A stretch of 61,598 nt of DNA from a virus: the IMG/VR virus record IMGVR_UViG_3300008110_004532, positions 5,583 to 67,180 of that record. One strand, 5' to 3'. Below, in pieces: positions 43,446 through 52,387 of the stretch. Within the stretch, counting starts at the first letter, position 1. Each line of letters opens with the position of its first letter. A program made the position numbers and the translations under genes. The notes under the pieces are model-generated. The model saw only the letters and a program-made list of their open reading frames with translations, was not told the origin of the DNA and ran no database searches.

Positions 43446-44526
43446 TAGGAACAATACTATTAGCATTCCATAAAGCGTTAAAGTCATCAGCTTCTTTTGC
43501 TTTTGGAATACACATTCCGCAGCCGCATCGTTGATTAGGACAGATTATCGGAGCAGGATTTTTCATTCTTTCTTTTAAATCACTTAGCATTTTATCTGCA
43601 TCTTTAAGCAATCCTAACGATCCTCTTTTTTGGTTGTGTAATGCTTGACAAGTTTGATGATGATATACTAATCCTGTATGTTGATCTATGTGCAGGAAAA
43701 ACCAATCTACCATACAGCTCCAGTTTTTAAAATTTGTATCAATAACATCAACAGTCTTCCATTCTCCGTCAACCTTACCTGTCAAACATCTTCCGCCACA
43801 GCAGCGTCTACCTTCAGTTATCTCTTTAGTTAAATTTTTTATACCAAGCTGTTGACAATACCAATCTTGTTGTTCTTTAGTGTATTCGTGACTTGTTCGT
43901 CTTTGAGATCCATCAACGTCAATAAACCAACCTTTTCTTTCTACATTTCCGTCACCTATAGGTCGAAGTTTTACATTGACATTATTTTGTTTAAGCAACT
44001 CGTATACTTCAACACACTCGTTCCAATAATCTTGGTGCATCATTAAATTAACCTGCAACCAAATGTCAGTTTTACTAAGTGTTAGTATATTTTCTATAAC
44101 TTGTTTTTTAAGATTAGGATGTCCTTCAGCATGATAACTAACTGTTACTCCGTGAAATCTTTTAATTATTCTATCATTAAATTTACTATTCCATGCTCCG
44201 TTAGTAGTTAAACTTAGACGGAATTGTTGTTTATCTTCTTTTATAATATCAGCTAAATCCCAAAACGCAGGATTCATAGTTGGCTCACCTCCAGTGAAGT
44301 TGATATTTGTGTAGGAATCATATTTTCTATTTTGATTGTATACTGTAGTCCATTGTTTTATAAACTCAAAAGTTTTAAGGTATTCTTCTAAACTAGAATG
44401 AGAACTAACATTGTCGTGTCTAGAGATTTCGCAATAACTACAATCGTAATTGCATCTTCTACCAGTATCCCATGTGACCATCATAGCTTCTTTAGCCGTT
44501 GGGTTGATTGCTATAGTTTTAATCAT
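43432..44526 (-). CDS. Radical SAM protein 7
   Basis: 364 residues. C25-x3-C29-x2-C32 in CNYDCSYCEISRHDN, then NFTGGEPTMNPAFW and SLTTNGAWN. A long Cys-rich C-terminal half has RRCCGGRCLTG, WSCMVDWFF, CQALHN and CPNQRCGCGMC, enough for one or two more clusters. It is the last of three co-directional radical SAM genes (46688 to 43432), each overlapping the next by 8 bases. Confidence 0.9.
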   Translation of the reverse strand: MIKTIAINPTAKEAMMVTWDTGRRCNYDCSYCEISRHDNVSSHSSLEEYLKTFEFIKQWTTVYNQNRKYDSYTNINFTGGEPTMNPAFWDLADIIKEDKQQFRLSLTTNGAWNSKFNDRIIKRFHGVTVSYHAEGHPNLKKQVIENILTLSKTDIWLQVNLMMHQDYWNECVEVYELLKQNNVNVKLRPIGDGNVERKGWFIDVDGSQRRTSHEYTKEQQDWYCQQLGIKNLTKEITEGRRCCGGRCLTGKVDGEWKTVDVIDTNFKNWSCMVDWFFLHIDQHTGLVYHHQTCQALHNQKRGSLGLLKDADKMLSDLKERMKNPAPIICPNQRCGCGMCIPKAKEADDFNALWNANSIVPITEI

Positions 44527-45427
44527 TTTTTATTTTAGTTAACGGTATGTCAGAAGCACACGTACAAAAATTTCTGTCGCATACAATAGGGTCAGATGGT
44601 GTTACAAAAGTATCGTTGTATACGTTTCCAAGACTTCCTCCTACTCTGCAAGTGGCACGGTGTACTTCTCCGTCCCAGTTAATCATAAGACTTTCTATGC
44701 CAGCATTACATGTCCATCCTTTATATTGATTTAGATGTAATTTGATAACATCATTGGCATGTTTAAGCCTAGGCATGTCAGGCTCTTCTTTTAAAAATAT
44801 TACAGTATTTTCTTTAACTGTTGCATCTTGTTCTTTAATCCATATTAAGTCATCTGGATGGTATCGCATGTCATCAAACAAATCATGATCACCTTCGGTC
44901 CATCTTATTCTTCTAACAGTAATCGGTATACCGTGTGCCTTAAGTGCTCCGTGAACTGCTTTAACATAAGTCATATGACTGTGATGTGCCATTAGTTGTG
45001 CTATTATATTAACATTAGACTTATCACTAACTTTCATTAATGTGTTGCCAACACGCATCCAGTCATATTCAAAGTGAACACTAAACACTAACTGATCTAC
45101 CGGCAGTGTAGTGTAAAACTCTGCAGGCAATGTTCCGTTGGTAGTTACACTAATCCAACTTATACCAACATGCTTACAGTACTGTAACAGTTCTTTAAAC
45201 TTAGGATGCACTGTAGGTTCGCCGCCTGTGAAACTTAATCTAATAGGTTTGCCTAAAGTCATTAGTTTATCAACTGTTGCTTTAAGAACTTCTATATCTG
45301 TATGTGCGCTGGTATTGTCGTGTATGCTACTAGGACAATAACTACAATCGTAGTTACAGCGTTTGCCAAGATTCCATTCAACTTTTACGCTATTTTGATG
45401 CGGCCATCTACTAGTGACTTTAAACAT
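44519..45427 (-). CDS. Radical SAM protein 8
   Basis: 302 residues. C24-x3-C28-x2-C31 in CNYDCSYCPSSIHDN, RLSFTGGEPTVHPKF, and ISVTTNGTLP. The C-terminus has WTCNAGIESL, ATCRVGG and CDRNFCTCASD for an auxiliary cluster. It is close in sequence to the gene at 43432-44526 (shared xxHDNxSxH after the cluster), suggesting tandem duplication. Confidence 0.9.
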   Translation of the reverse strand: MFKVTSRWPHQNSVKVEWNLGKRCNYDCSYCPSSIHDNTSAHTDIEVLKATVDKLMTLGKPIRLSFTGGEPTVHPKFKELLQYCKHVGISWISVTTNGTLPAEFYTTLPVDQLVFSVHFEYDWMRVGNTLMKVSDKSNVNIIAQLMAHHSHMTYVKAVHGALKAHGIPITVRRIRWTEGDHDLFDDMRYHPDDLIWIKEQDATVKENTVIFLKEEPDMPRLKHANDVIKLHLNQYKGWTCNAGIESLMINWDGEVHRATCRVGGSLGNVYNDTFVTPSDPIVCDRNFCTCASDIPLTKIKND

Positions 45428-46688
45428 ATGGCTTAAATTCTGGGATAGTTTTTAATAAGTCTTGATTTCTTGTAGCGTCTAGTTGTCGGTTAAACTCTAG
45501 AAATTCAGGCCAAAGGTTATATTGATCTTTGGCTTTGAGATAGTTTATATTATCTTTAATTTGTTGGCGGGTAACTTTTTCTAATAAACTGTTATTTTTA
45601 ATATTTTCAAAAGTAAAAAGTCTAGCGTCTACTGCCTGTAATCTGCGAATTGATTCTTCTTTTAGTTCTTGGGGCAATACCTGTGCCGACAAACAGTTAG
45701 GATAACTGACTCTGTGACTGTAAAAAACTATATTCATCTTATTGATAAAGTAATCAATACATTCTGCTGCTTGTAATATGTTACCAGCTTGAGCAGTAAA
45801 TGCACCTACTACTCGACTTACATTAGGAATCTTTTGTATTTCTTTAATGTTAGTTTCTATTTGACTAAAATCACCATTGCCTCGAATATAATTGTAAACA
45901 TCGTGTATACCGTCAATAGAGACATTAACAGCAACGCTTCTAAAGTACGGCCAATAATCATGTATTGTTCTTCCTTTAGTTATTCCTAGAGTTGTTGCAT
46001 TAGTAGCATATTTTATTTCTATGTTTTTTCCGTAGGGTTTCAACATGTCTAAAATTTTGTAGTGCTGCGGATCCATTAAAGGTTCTCCGCCTGCAAATTC
46101 TACCCTACGGAAATGAGGAAGAAGTTTTTCAAAACTTTCCCACCAATGATCTGTGTCTTCAAATGGGCCTATGTATTGTCCAGGCTTTCTTACTAACTTA
46201 GCTATAGTTGGAACTAGATAGTTGTTTTCTTTTTCGTAAAACGGTTTGACTACATCCCAGTCTTGCCAACTTGTACTGTCTAACGGATTACACATTCTAC
46301 ATTTTAAGTTACATAGATTGTTAATTTTAATCTCCATTGTAGGAAATTCAAAAGGCATTGTGTAATCTTCTCGAAGCTGATCTAATGCAGTTGGATATAA
46401 ATTAATCCTAGCTTCTGGAATAACGCCATTAACATGACGCTGTCTTAGGCTTTCTACTCCTTGATCTTCTAGATCAAAACAGGGTCTGCAAACATCAGGT
46501 TTTTCTCCGGAGAGAATCTGTTTTCGAACGGCAAGCATTTTCTCGCTGTTCCATACTTCTTCTAAACTGTTGCTTTGTATCCATCCTATTGGAAGACTTC
46601 GGCAACAGATTTTAATTGCGCCATCTTCTCTTGTTGCTAATCCAGTAAAAGGGTGCATACAAAAAGTTTTGCTAGTTGTGTTTTTCAA
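45420..46688 (-). CDS. Radical SAM protein 9 with N-terminal Cys-rich domain
   Basis: 422 residues with a TTG start after CGGAT; an ATG at residue 11 is less likely because it would cut the Cys10-containing motif shared with the paralogue. Auxiliary Cys are 10, 28, 29, 67 and 70. The barrel site is C126-x3-C130-x2-C133 (CNLKCRMC), then FAGGEPLMDP. It shares its architecture with the gene at 37742-39160. It leads the three-gene radical SAM operon. A late-like octamer (46712-46719, minus ATTAAATA) lies upstream. Confidence 0.88.
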   Translation of the reverse strand: MKNTTSKTFCMHPFTGLATREDGAIKICCRSLPIGWIQSNSLEEVWNSEKMLAVRKQILSGEKPDVCRPCFDLEDQGVESLRQRHVNGVIPEARINLYPTALDQLREDYTMPFEFPTMEIKINNLCNLKCRMCNPLDSTSWQDWDVVKPFYEKENNYLVPTIAKLVRKPGQYIGPFEDTDHWWESFEKLLPHFRRVEFAGGEPLMDPQHYKILDMLKPYGKNIEIKYATNATTLGITKGRTIHDYWPYFRSVAVNVSIDGIHDVYNYIRGNGDFSQIETNIKEIQKIPNVSRVVGAFTAQAGNILQAAECIDYFINKMNIVFYSHRVSYPNCLSAQVLPQELKEESIRRLQAVDARLFTFENIKNNSLLEKVTRQQIKDNINYLKAKDQYNLWPEFLEFNRQLDATRNQDLLKTIPEFKPYV

Positions 46689-46734
46689 TTTGAATATCCG
46701 TCGTTATTTTTTATTTAATACAATCTAGGTTGTT

Positions 46735-46742
46735 TATAAATA
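46735..46742 (+). promoter_or_regulatory. Exact T4 late promoter TATAAATA, 7 bases before ATG 46750
   Basis: TATAAATA identical to the T4 late -10, then TTTTATC and ATG. No ribosome site. Confidence 0.78.
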
Positions 46743-46749
46743 TTTTATC

Positions 46750-47457
46750 ATGATTAATCCTGCTGGACCCGTAATTACAACTGATAAGATTTTATCAGCT
46801 GTTCAAAGTGATTTTGTTAATTCCATATTGAATAGCACAGAATTGTCAAAAATAAAATACGAAATTAACCAACCATCTGGAGATTTTTTCTATGATCCTT
46901 GGACTATTAAATCGGAATTTAAAAATTCTGTATTTGAAGATATACTAAGTTCTTTAGACTCAGATATAGGAGAAGCTAGAATCATTGTTCTTAAACCAGG
47001 ATCTTGCTATCACAGTCATGCAGACATAGATGATAGGTATCATTTAAACTTGCAAGGACAATACTCCTATTTGATAGATCTAGACAGCAATCAAATGTTT
47101 CCTACTAACGTAGACGGAATTTGGTACAATATGAATGCCGGTGCAAGGCACGTAGCTTCAAATTTTGGATCAATAGATAGAATACAATTAGTAGTTAGAA
47201 AACTGTTAACAAAAAATCAGTTAACGGACTTTTCAAATATTAACCTTAAAATACTACCTGATTTAAAACATCCTAGATTTGTGTTCGATGATGTTGTAAG
47301 CCCATGGCTTAATCGAGCATCAAAAGAAAAAACAATTTCTAATTTTAAAACAGATTTTAAACAAGCTTGGTTTGATATAAAAAATTCATCTTTAGAAGAT
47401 TTAAAGAAAATATTACCTGCTGGTATAGAACTTACAATTACTTCCAATCGTTATTAA
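46750..47457 (+). CDS. 2OG-Fe(II) / Asp-Asn hydroxylase-like protein 6
   Basis: 235 residues. KPGSCYHSHADIDDRYHLNL holds HxD within the aspartyl/asparaginyl hydroxylase pattern, and GARHVASNFGSIDRIQLVV holds the distal His and the 2-oxoglutarate Arg. The last 70 residues are a charged helical tail. It is a single-gene unit with a perfect late octamer. The end overlaps the converging gene at 47438. Confidence 0.78.
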   Translation: MINPAGPVITTDKILSAVQSDFVNSILNSTELSKIKYEINQPSGDFFYDPWTIKSEFKNSVFEDILSSLDSDIGEARIIVLKPGSCYHSHADIDDRYHLNLQGQYSYLIDLDSNQMFPTNVDGIWYNMNAGARHVASNFGSIDRIQLVVRKLLTKNQLTDFSNINLKILPDLKHPRFVFDDVVSPWLNRASKEKTISNFKTDFKQAWFDIKNSSLEDLKKILPAGIELTITSNRY

Positions 47458-48655
47458 TATGCCAAGTTGGTCTTCTTAAAGAATTTATTTCTATAGCTTT
47501 AATTATTGATAAATCACCCACATGGGGTAGATCTAAAAATCCAGCTGCTGCTCTTGTAGAAAATGATAGTGTAACATTTATATTCTTTTCTTTTAATTTG
47601 TTAATTATTTCATTTTCTTTATGTAACCTATAATATAAAGGTTTGAAAGAAGCAGTTCCTTCGTAGCAAAAAATATTTGATAGATTGATAAAAGTTTTTT
47701 TATCTTTATCTAGGTAATCTATAAGAGTATGTTCTCCTAAAAGATCTGCTTTTACAAAAGAGTAAGTTACACCTTCTTTTTTAGGAAAGTGTTCTTTCCA
47801 GTAATCTAAAGATTTGTCGTTGTAATCAAAAATAATAACTGAGCCTGTGTCTATTAAATCATGATATAATGTTCCACTTGCAGGAATAACAAGTTGTTCA
47901 AATTTTTCAGTTGAATTTAATGATCTATTACCCTCAGTGTTTTCTGTGTGTACAAAATTAACAGCACATTCGTAATCTCTGTTATAGATCCAAGGTAAAT
48001 TTTTTAAAAAGTCTGTTCTGTTTTCTGGATAGTAGTGACGTTTACTGTTTCTAAATGTATGATCAAAAACTAAAACTTTTAGCTCTTTTTCAAATGCTAT
48101 ATTTAAGATATTCCATCCGTGGCATTTATGATTATATTTTTTTAAACTTTGCCCTGTAGAAACTTTTATAGGAGTATAATCATCGTGATAATTTTCTTTG
48201 CTTCTATTAGGCTCTATTTGTGTATGTTCAACACCTAATTCCATTTCTCCTATTTTAGGCATTCCAATTTGTCGATATGTTTTAAGATTTATAATATAAC
48301 ACTGTTGATGTAACTCGTAATAAGCATCTTTTCTATCTAAAACATGTCCGCATAAAAAGAAGTCTTTATCAAAAAGTTCGTTAGCTTTTTCTGCAAAACT
48401 ATTACCTAAGAATTCTGTTCCAGTACTGAAAACAATAGCATATTCGTAACCATCTGAAGCAGCAGCTTGCAATAGAATATCTTCATCTAATCCTTGATAA
48501 ACATCAAACAGTTTTTCGTGTAGACTAGATATAGCAAAATCACTTTGATTTTTTATTATCTCTTTTGTAAAGTTGTCTTGGATCAATGATAGTCTATCTA
48601 CTAGACAATAAACTAGTCTTTGAGTCTTACCTTTTTTTAATTTAATTATATTCAT
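47438..48655 (-). CDS. Unknown two-domain protein, glycosyltransferase- and methyltransferase-like parts
   Basis: 405 residues. Residues 70-140 (EYAIVFSTGTEFL, CGHVLDRKDAYYELHQQC, YIINLKTYRQIG) recall the sugar-nucleotide region of small glycosyltransferases, with an Asp-Arg in place of DxD. The second half (LVIPASGTLYHDLI, GSVIIFDYNDKSLDYWKEHF, FVKADLLGE, FINLSNIF) has the strand order of a Rossmann methyltransferase. Both assignments are weak. It is the last gene of a three-gene minus operon started near 50582. Confidence 0.5.
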   Translation of the reverse strand: MNIIKLKKGKTQRLVYCLVDRLSLIQDNFTKEIIKNQSDFAISSLHEKLFDVYQGLDEDILLQAAASDGYEYAIVFSTGTEFLGNSFAEKANELFDKDFFLCGHVLDRKDAYYELHQQCYIINLKTYRQIGMPKIGEMELGVEHTQIEPNRSKENYHDDYTPIKVSTGQSLKKYNHKCHGWNILNIAFEKELKVLVFDHTFRNSKRHYYPENRTDFLKNLPWIYNRDYECAVNFVHTENTEGNRSLNSTEKFEQLVIPASGTLYHDLIDTGSVIIFDYNDKSLDYWKEHFPKKEGVTYSFVKADLLGEHTLIDYLDKDKKTFINLSNIFCYEGTASFKPLYYRLHKENEIINKLKEKNINVTLSFSTRAAAGFLDLPHVGDLSIIKAIEINSLRRPTWHINNDWK

Positions 48656-49398
48656 TGTTGTTGAAAATATTGTTTTCTAAAACTTCTTGCCACTAACTCT
48701 ACAAACTCATTAATTTTTTTATCTAGTCGACCATGGGCTATAATATGATATCTTGTTGTATTAGAAAAATTTACTACACTGTGATAATTTCTAATATTAA
48801 CTATAAAAGCCTTTCCTTCGTTAAACGGAACACACCCATGATTTTCTAATGTAAGATAACAATCTTCTGGGTGAATAACTGCTAAATTTATCGGAACTCC
48901 AAATTTTAATGCATCAAAGTTTTCTTCGCCTGGCAGCTTTCCTGGCCGATCACTGTGAGGATTTATGTAGCCTCCAGGTTCTACAGCCATAATCCTAATT
49001 CTTCTATAACTGTCATATGGAAAGTTTTCCCAGAATGTTTTTATTGTTTTACATTTATCTGCTATCTCAGTCCAATTATAAGGAACATCGTCCTCGTTAG
49101 TGTATCCATGATTGGTCCATGCACCAGTTGCTTCTACATTTATTCCGTGAATGCAAGCACTTTTCCATCCTTGGCTTTCGCTTTCCCTATGATTGACTAT
49201 TTTGTCTTTACACTCTAGTATTTCTTTTTTCCAAGAATCTAAATCTATATTAACATCAAGTTCAAGCCAAGCAAAATCACTGCGATTCAATAACCAATTA
49301 GCTAATTCGTAGTCTGACATTTCCATGCTAGGCGGCGATGGTAATTTACTATTAAAAGTTTTGTTAGATAGATAGAAATTTTTAGCTTTAAATATCAT
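48652..49398 (-). CDS. Aspartyl/asparaginyl beta-hydroxylase-like protein 7
   Basis: 248 residues. RRIRIMAVEPGGYINPHSDR has the HxD in the usual position after E-P-G. GKAFIVNIRNYHSVVNFSNTTRYHIIAHG holds the distal His and Arg of the family. This is the clearest Asp/Asn hydroxylase member here. Known relatives hydroxylate EGF-like domains or small amino acids. It is coupled by ATGA overlaps to both operon neighbours, one of which is glycosyltransferase-like. Confidence 0.82.
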   Translation of the reverse strand: MIFKAKNFYLSNKTFNSKLPSPPSMEMSDYELANWLLNRSDFAWLELDVNIDLDSWKKEILECKDKIVNHRESESQGWKSACIHGINVEATGAWTNHGYTNEDDVPYNWTEIADKCKTIKTFWENFPYDSYRRIRIMAVEPGGYINPHSDRPGKLPGEENFDALKFGVPINLAVIHPEDCYLTLENHGCVPFNEGKAFIVNIRNYHSVVNFSNTTRYHIIAHGRLDKKINEFVELVARSFRKQYFQQQ

Positions 49399-50576
49399 AA
49401 GTTATTAAACTCGATGTCTGTAAATTCTGGAGTATTTGTTTTAATTTCAATATAACGTTTATAATTATGTTGAACCGCTTCTTGACAATTTTTCAAAAGA
49501 TCAGTGTATTGATCTAATGGCAAAGCATTTATTCGTTCTATTTCTTTAATTATTAATTCTGCTCTAATTTTTGGATCTGTTTCATCATCATACTGTTCAT
49601 TGATCATAGGGGAGAATGTTTTAAAATCCAGTCGTTTAAGATTTTTAAGATAACCTGCATCGGAGTATATTAAAAAAGGCTTTGATGTAATAATTGCCTT
49701 CCAAGTTTTCTCTCCCATTTCTACAGAACGAGTATTGTACTTAGATTCTTCTAAATCAAAAAATCCATTTTCAATAACTAAATGTAAATCAGATGCAAAT
49801 AATTCGTTTGGGGTTTCTGCATCTGATTTGAAATTTTCTTTTTCTATATAATGAGGGCATAGTTCTATAAATTCTATAACTTCGTTAGATAATTCATAGT
49901 TGCATACTGTTGTTAAATCGTTTAAAATTCTACTAGGATCGTTTATTATTTTCCAGTTACCGGTCGCTAAAATTTCTGTTATATCCAATTGTTGTTCAAC
50001 TGATTTATTAACAGCATCTGTCATGTCATTTTCACAGCCCATAAAAGAATAGTGAAAGTTATCTAACAAATTTTGTTCTTTTAATCTACACAACATATAA
50101 GATCTCCAAGGTCGATGCAATCTGCATAGTACACTGAATTTTTTATTGTCAATTTGTGTTTTATTTTCTGACAATTTCATATGTTTAATGTCGTAGTTAT
50201 ATTCTACAACTATGATATTGTTATTGTTAAATCGTTTTTCTATAAACTCTTTTTGCAACTTATTGCTGACTGTAATTATTAACTGTCTAGGATTTAATTT
50301 CCATTTTTCAAAAAGGAATACTATTTCTTCTATTGTTGAACTTTCTATTGGTTCCCCGTTAAAGTCATAAATGAGTTTTATATTAGGATTAACTTGTAAA
50401 AAATTTAGTTGTTCGTCGGTAAGGCAATCACTAAACTCTATATCGTATACCTGATCGCACCAATTATAGTAAAAACAATAAGGTTCAGAAATTGAACTGT
50501 TCCAGTCTTCAATAGGAAGTGTATTGTAAACATGCTTGATGTGTCTGTTTATTTTTTTTTGAAATAATAAGGGCAT
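49395..50576 (-). CDS. Glycosyltransferase-like protein B
   Basis: 393 residues. The C-terminal MGEKTWKAIITSKPFLIYSD, then LKRLDFKTFSPMINEQYDDE follows the same order as the gene at 26684-27853 and GT10-like transferases. FSVLCRLHRPWRSYMLCRL in the middle (residues 142-160) resembles the start of the second Rossmann domain. The N-terminal part is divergent. It heads a minus operon from a CATAAATA octamer five bases before the ATG. The acceptor is unknown. Confidence 0.5.
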   Translation of the reverse strand: MPLLFQKKINRHIKHVYNTLPIEDWNSSISEPYCFYYNWCDQVYDIEFSDCLTDEQLNFLQVNPNIKLIYDFNGEPIESSTIEEIVFLFEKWKLNPRQLIITVSNKLQKEFIEKRFNNNNIIVVEYNYDIKHMKLSENKTQIDNKKFSVLCRLHRPWRSYMLCRLKEQNLLDNFHYSFMGCENDMTDAVNKSVEQQLDITEILATGNWKIINDPSRILNDLTTVCNYELSNEVIEFIELCPHYIEKENFKSDAETPNELFASDLHLVIENGFFDLEESKYNTRSVEMGEKTWKAIITSKPFLIYSDAGYLKNLKRLDFKTFSPMINEQYDDETDPKIRAELIIKEIERINALPLDQYTDLLKNCQEAVQHNYKRYIEIKTNTPEFTDIEFNNL

Positions 50577-50581
50577 GGTAA

Positions 50582-50589
50582 TATTTATG
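50582..50589 (-). promoter_or_regulatory. Late promoter octamer, 5 bases before ATG 50576
   Basis: On minus CATAAATA, then TTACC, then ATG. The plus-strand partner 50605-50612 has the same TTACC spacer. Confidence 0.72.
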
Positions 50590-50604
50590 AGAAATATATG
50601 CTAA

Positions 50605-50612
50605 GATAAATA
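50605..50612 (+). promoter_or_regulatory. Late promoter octamer, 5 bases before ATG 50618
   Basis: GATAAATA, then TTACC, then ATG. Together with 50582-50589 it makes a near-symmetric divergent pair. Confidence 0.72.
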
Positions 50613-50617
50613 TTACC

Positions 50618-51247
50618 ATGCTTACTACTAACGGATTAATAAATTGGGAATCCATTATTTCAAATTTGGCAACTGTTCACGGTTCAATTCGTCATGTAGA
50701 TCAAACCATTGATCCAACAAAAACAAATTTACAAACTTATCAAGAAATTATTAATAAAGGTCTACTGCCGTTTGAATTTAGTAGAACACCGTTTGTTGAG
50801 ATGGTTAAGAATTATTTTGATCAAGGGCTAGATTTTACAAAAATAACCTTTCAAAATTTTTATCCAGATATAGAACAGTATAATTCTGAGAATCATTTTT
50901 CAAAATCTATAGTAGATAAATTTGAAAATCTTATTGGATGTTCAGTTCAGGAATGTTGGATTAGCAAAGTTGATGCATACTCAACTATACCTTTTCACAA
51001 AGACGAATTTGATCAAGAGAAAACGTGGATTGAATTAGAAAAGAAAAATTTAGTTAGATATATGGTATTCATAGACAATCCTATAAAAGATCAAATTTTT
51101 ATAGTCGGTGATAAAAAATATGAAAATGTACCTAAGCATACAGTAGTTAAATGGCCTACTACTAAAGAACTGCATTCATTGATCAATAACAGTAACCGGC
51201 CAAATTACATTTTTCATTTCTTAGGATATCATTTAAATGAATACTGA
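50618..51247 (+). CDS. 2OG-Fe(II) oxygenase-like protein 8
   Basis: 209 residues. STIPFHKDEFDQE gives HxD. The first ten residues and the strand order match the gene at 36639-37196. The C-terminal WPTTKELHSLINNSNRPNYIFHFLG supplies the distal His region. The Arg that would hold 2-oxoglutarate is less clear than in the paralogues. It leads a six-gene operon running to 54037. Confidence 0.7.
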   Translation: MLTTNGLINWESIISNLATVHGSIRHVDQTIDPTKTNLQTYQEIINKGLLPFEFSRTPFVEMVKNYFDQGLDFTKITFQNFYPDIEQYNSENHFSKSIVDKFENLIGCSVQECWISKVDAYSTIPFHKDEFDQEKTWIELEKKNLVRYMVFIDNPIKDQIFIVGDKKYENVPKHTVVKWPTTKELHSLINNSNRPNYIFHFLGYHLNEY

Positions 51248-51917
51248 TAACTGGAATTACTACTATAAATTTAGTCAAGTAGGAATGAAGGGAATGTCCC
51301 AAACAACCTACGAGCCGTTAATCAATCCTGAAGGAACTGTTTTTTGTGCTAGTTTTAAATTAAACAGTGATTATCATAAAGAAATGGGGCCGCGACCTTT
51401 ATTCACCCAAGAAGTAGTAGATTGGTTCTTTACTAACGAAGTGAAAAATTTAGAACAGTTTTCTAATAAATCTTACTGCCCAGAAGTACTCGATATAGAT
51501 TATACTAATAAAAAAATTTTTATAAAATGGTATAAGCATACGTGTAACGATATGGTATATTCAGGCAATCCTTGGTCTAAACAATGGGTAGGTCAATTCA
51601 AAGAAATTATGATGGATTTAATTAATGAAGGATATTATAAGTTAACTATGTATCCCCATTGTCATTATGTTACTGATACCGGAGTTATGAAATCTATTGA
51701 TTGGTACGGATGTCTTCCTAAAGATAATCCATTAGTTCCTAAAAATTGTATGGATGCTATTATTCATGACTCTGCTAAATTTAGATTAGAAGAAACTGGC
51801 ACTGCAACTAACGGATATTACAACATGGAAACTATGTTTAAGAGAGGACTCGAAGAACATGTTCTGTGGGGGCATCGCAATCTTAAATTTATCTATGATG
51901 AGATTTTTAAATCATGA
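51237..51917 (+). CDS. Degenerate kinase-fold (APH-like) protein A
   Basis: 226 residues. PEVLDIDYTNKKIFIKWYKH looks like the N-lobe hinge, and GYYKLTMYPHCHYVTDTGVMK plus SIDWYG follow the catalytic-loop/DFG order (H-P-x-x-Y ... D-W) of aminoglycoside-phosphotransferase-type kinases. The catalytic Asp of HxD is not present, so it may be a pseudokinase or use another base. The gene at 54009-54713 is a paralogue (shares ILDIDYTNRKIFLK and MHPSSYF). It overlaps its neighbours on both sides. Confidence 0.5.
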   Translation: MNTDNWNYYYKFSQVGMKGMSQTTYEPLINPEGTVFCASFKLNSDYHKEMGPRPLFTQEVVDWFFTNEVKNLEQFSNKSYCPEVLDIDYTNKKIFIKWYKHTCNDMVYSGNPWSKQWVGQFKEIMMDLINEGYYKLTMYPHCHYVTDTGVMKSIDWYGCLPKDNPLVPKNCMDAIIHDSAKFRLEETGTATNGYYNMETMFKRGLEEHVLWGHRNLKFIYDEIFKS

Positions 51918-52387
51918 AGATTTATATCTTAGGTAAATCGAGAGGGTTAGGATACGATCTTGGAGAACTATTTAAAGCTGATGGACATCAAGTAATAGGA
52001 ATTGATCGTTCAACAGGTATTGACATTAAAATAGATTATCAAAATTTTTTACAAGACATAGAACCTGACAGTTTAGTCATTATTAATGCCTATGCCGATG
52101 GATCCCAAATTTCTGTACTAGAACAATTAATTAATAGAAAAAATAAAGTTGTAGTTATGGGATCTATAGCTGCTAGGTACCAAGATAGTTCTATGCTAGA
52201 ATACAGTAAGAACAAAAAAGATCTAGAAGATTATTTCATGCACCAAGCTATAGAAACTAAAAAATCAGATCTACTCATTTTAAATCTCACAGGTAAATCA
52301 TATTTAAACAGCAAGTTAATTTACGATTCTATAAACTTTTGGTTACTAAATACTGATATAATAGCATTTTCTTATAGGACCAAATGA
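51914..52387 (+). CDS. Short-chain dehydrogenase-like protein A
   Basis: 157 residues, short for the family. ILGKSRGLGYDLGELF is the NAD(P) loop, INAYADGSQ replaces NNAG, VMGSIAARY supplies the Ser, and EYSKNKKDLE holds the YxxxK pair. The substrate-binding C-terminus is cut down. A paralogue lies at 53411-54037. Start and stop overlap its neighbours. Confidence 0.78.
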   Translation: MKIYILGKSRGLGYDLGELFKADGHQVIGIDRSTGIDIKIDYQNFLQDIEPDSLVIINAYADGSQISVLEQLINRKNKVVVMGSIAARYQDSSMLEYSKNKKDLEDYFMHQAIETKKSDLLILNLTGKSYLNSKLIYDSINFWLLNTDIIAFSYRTK

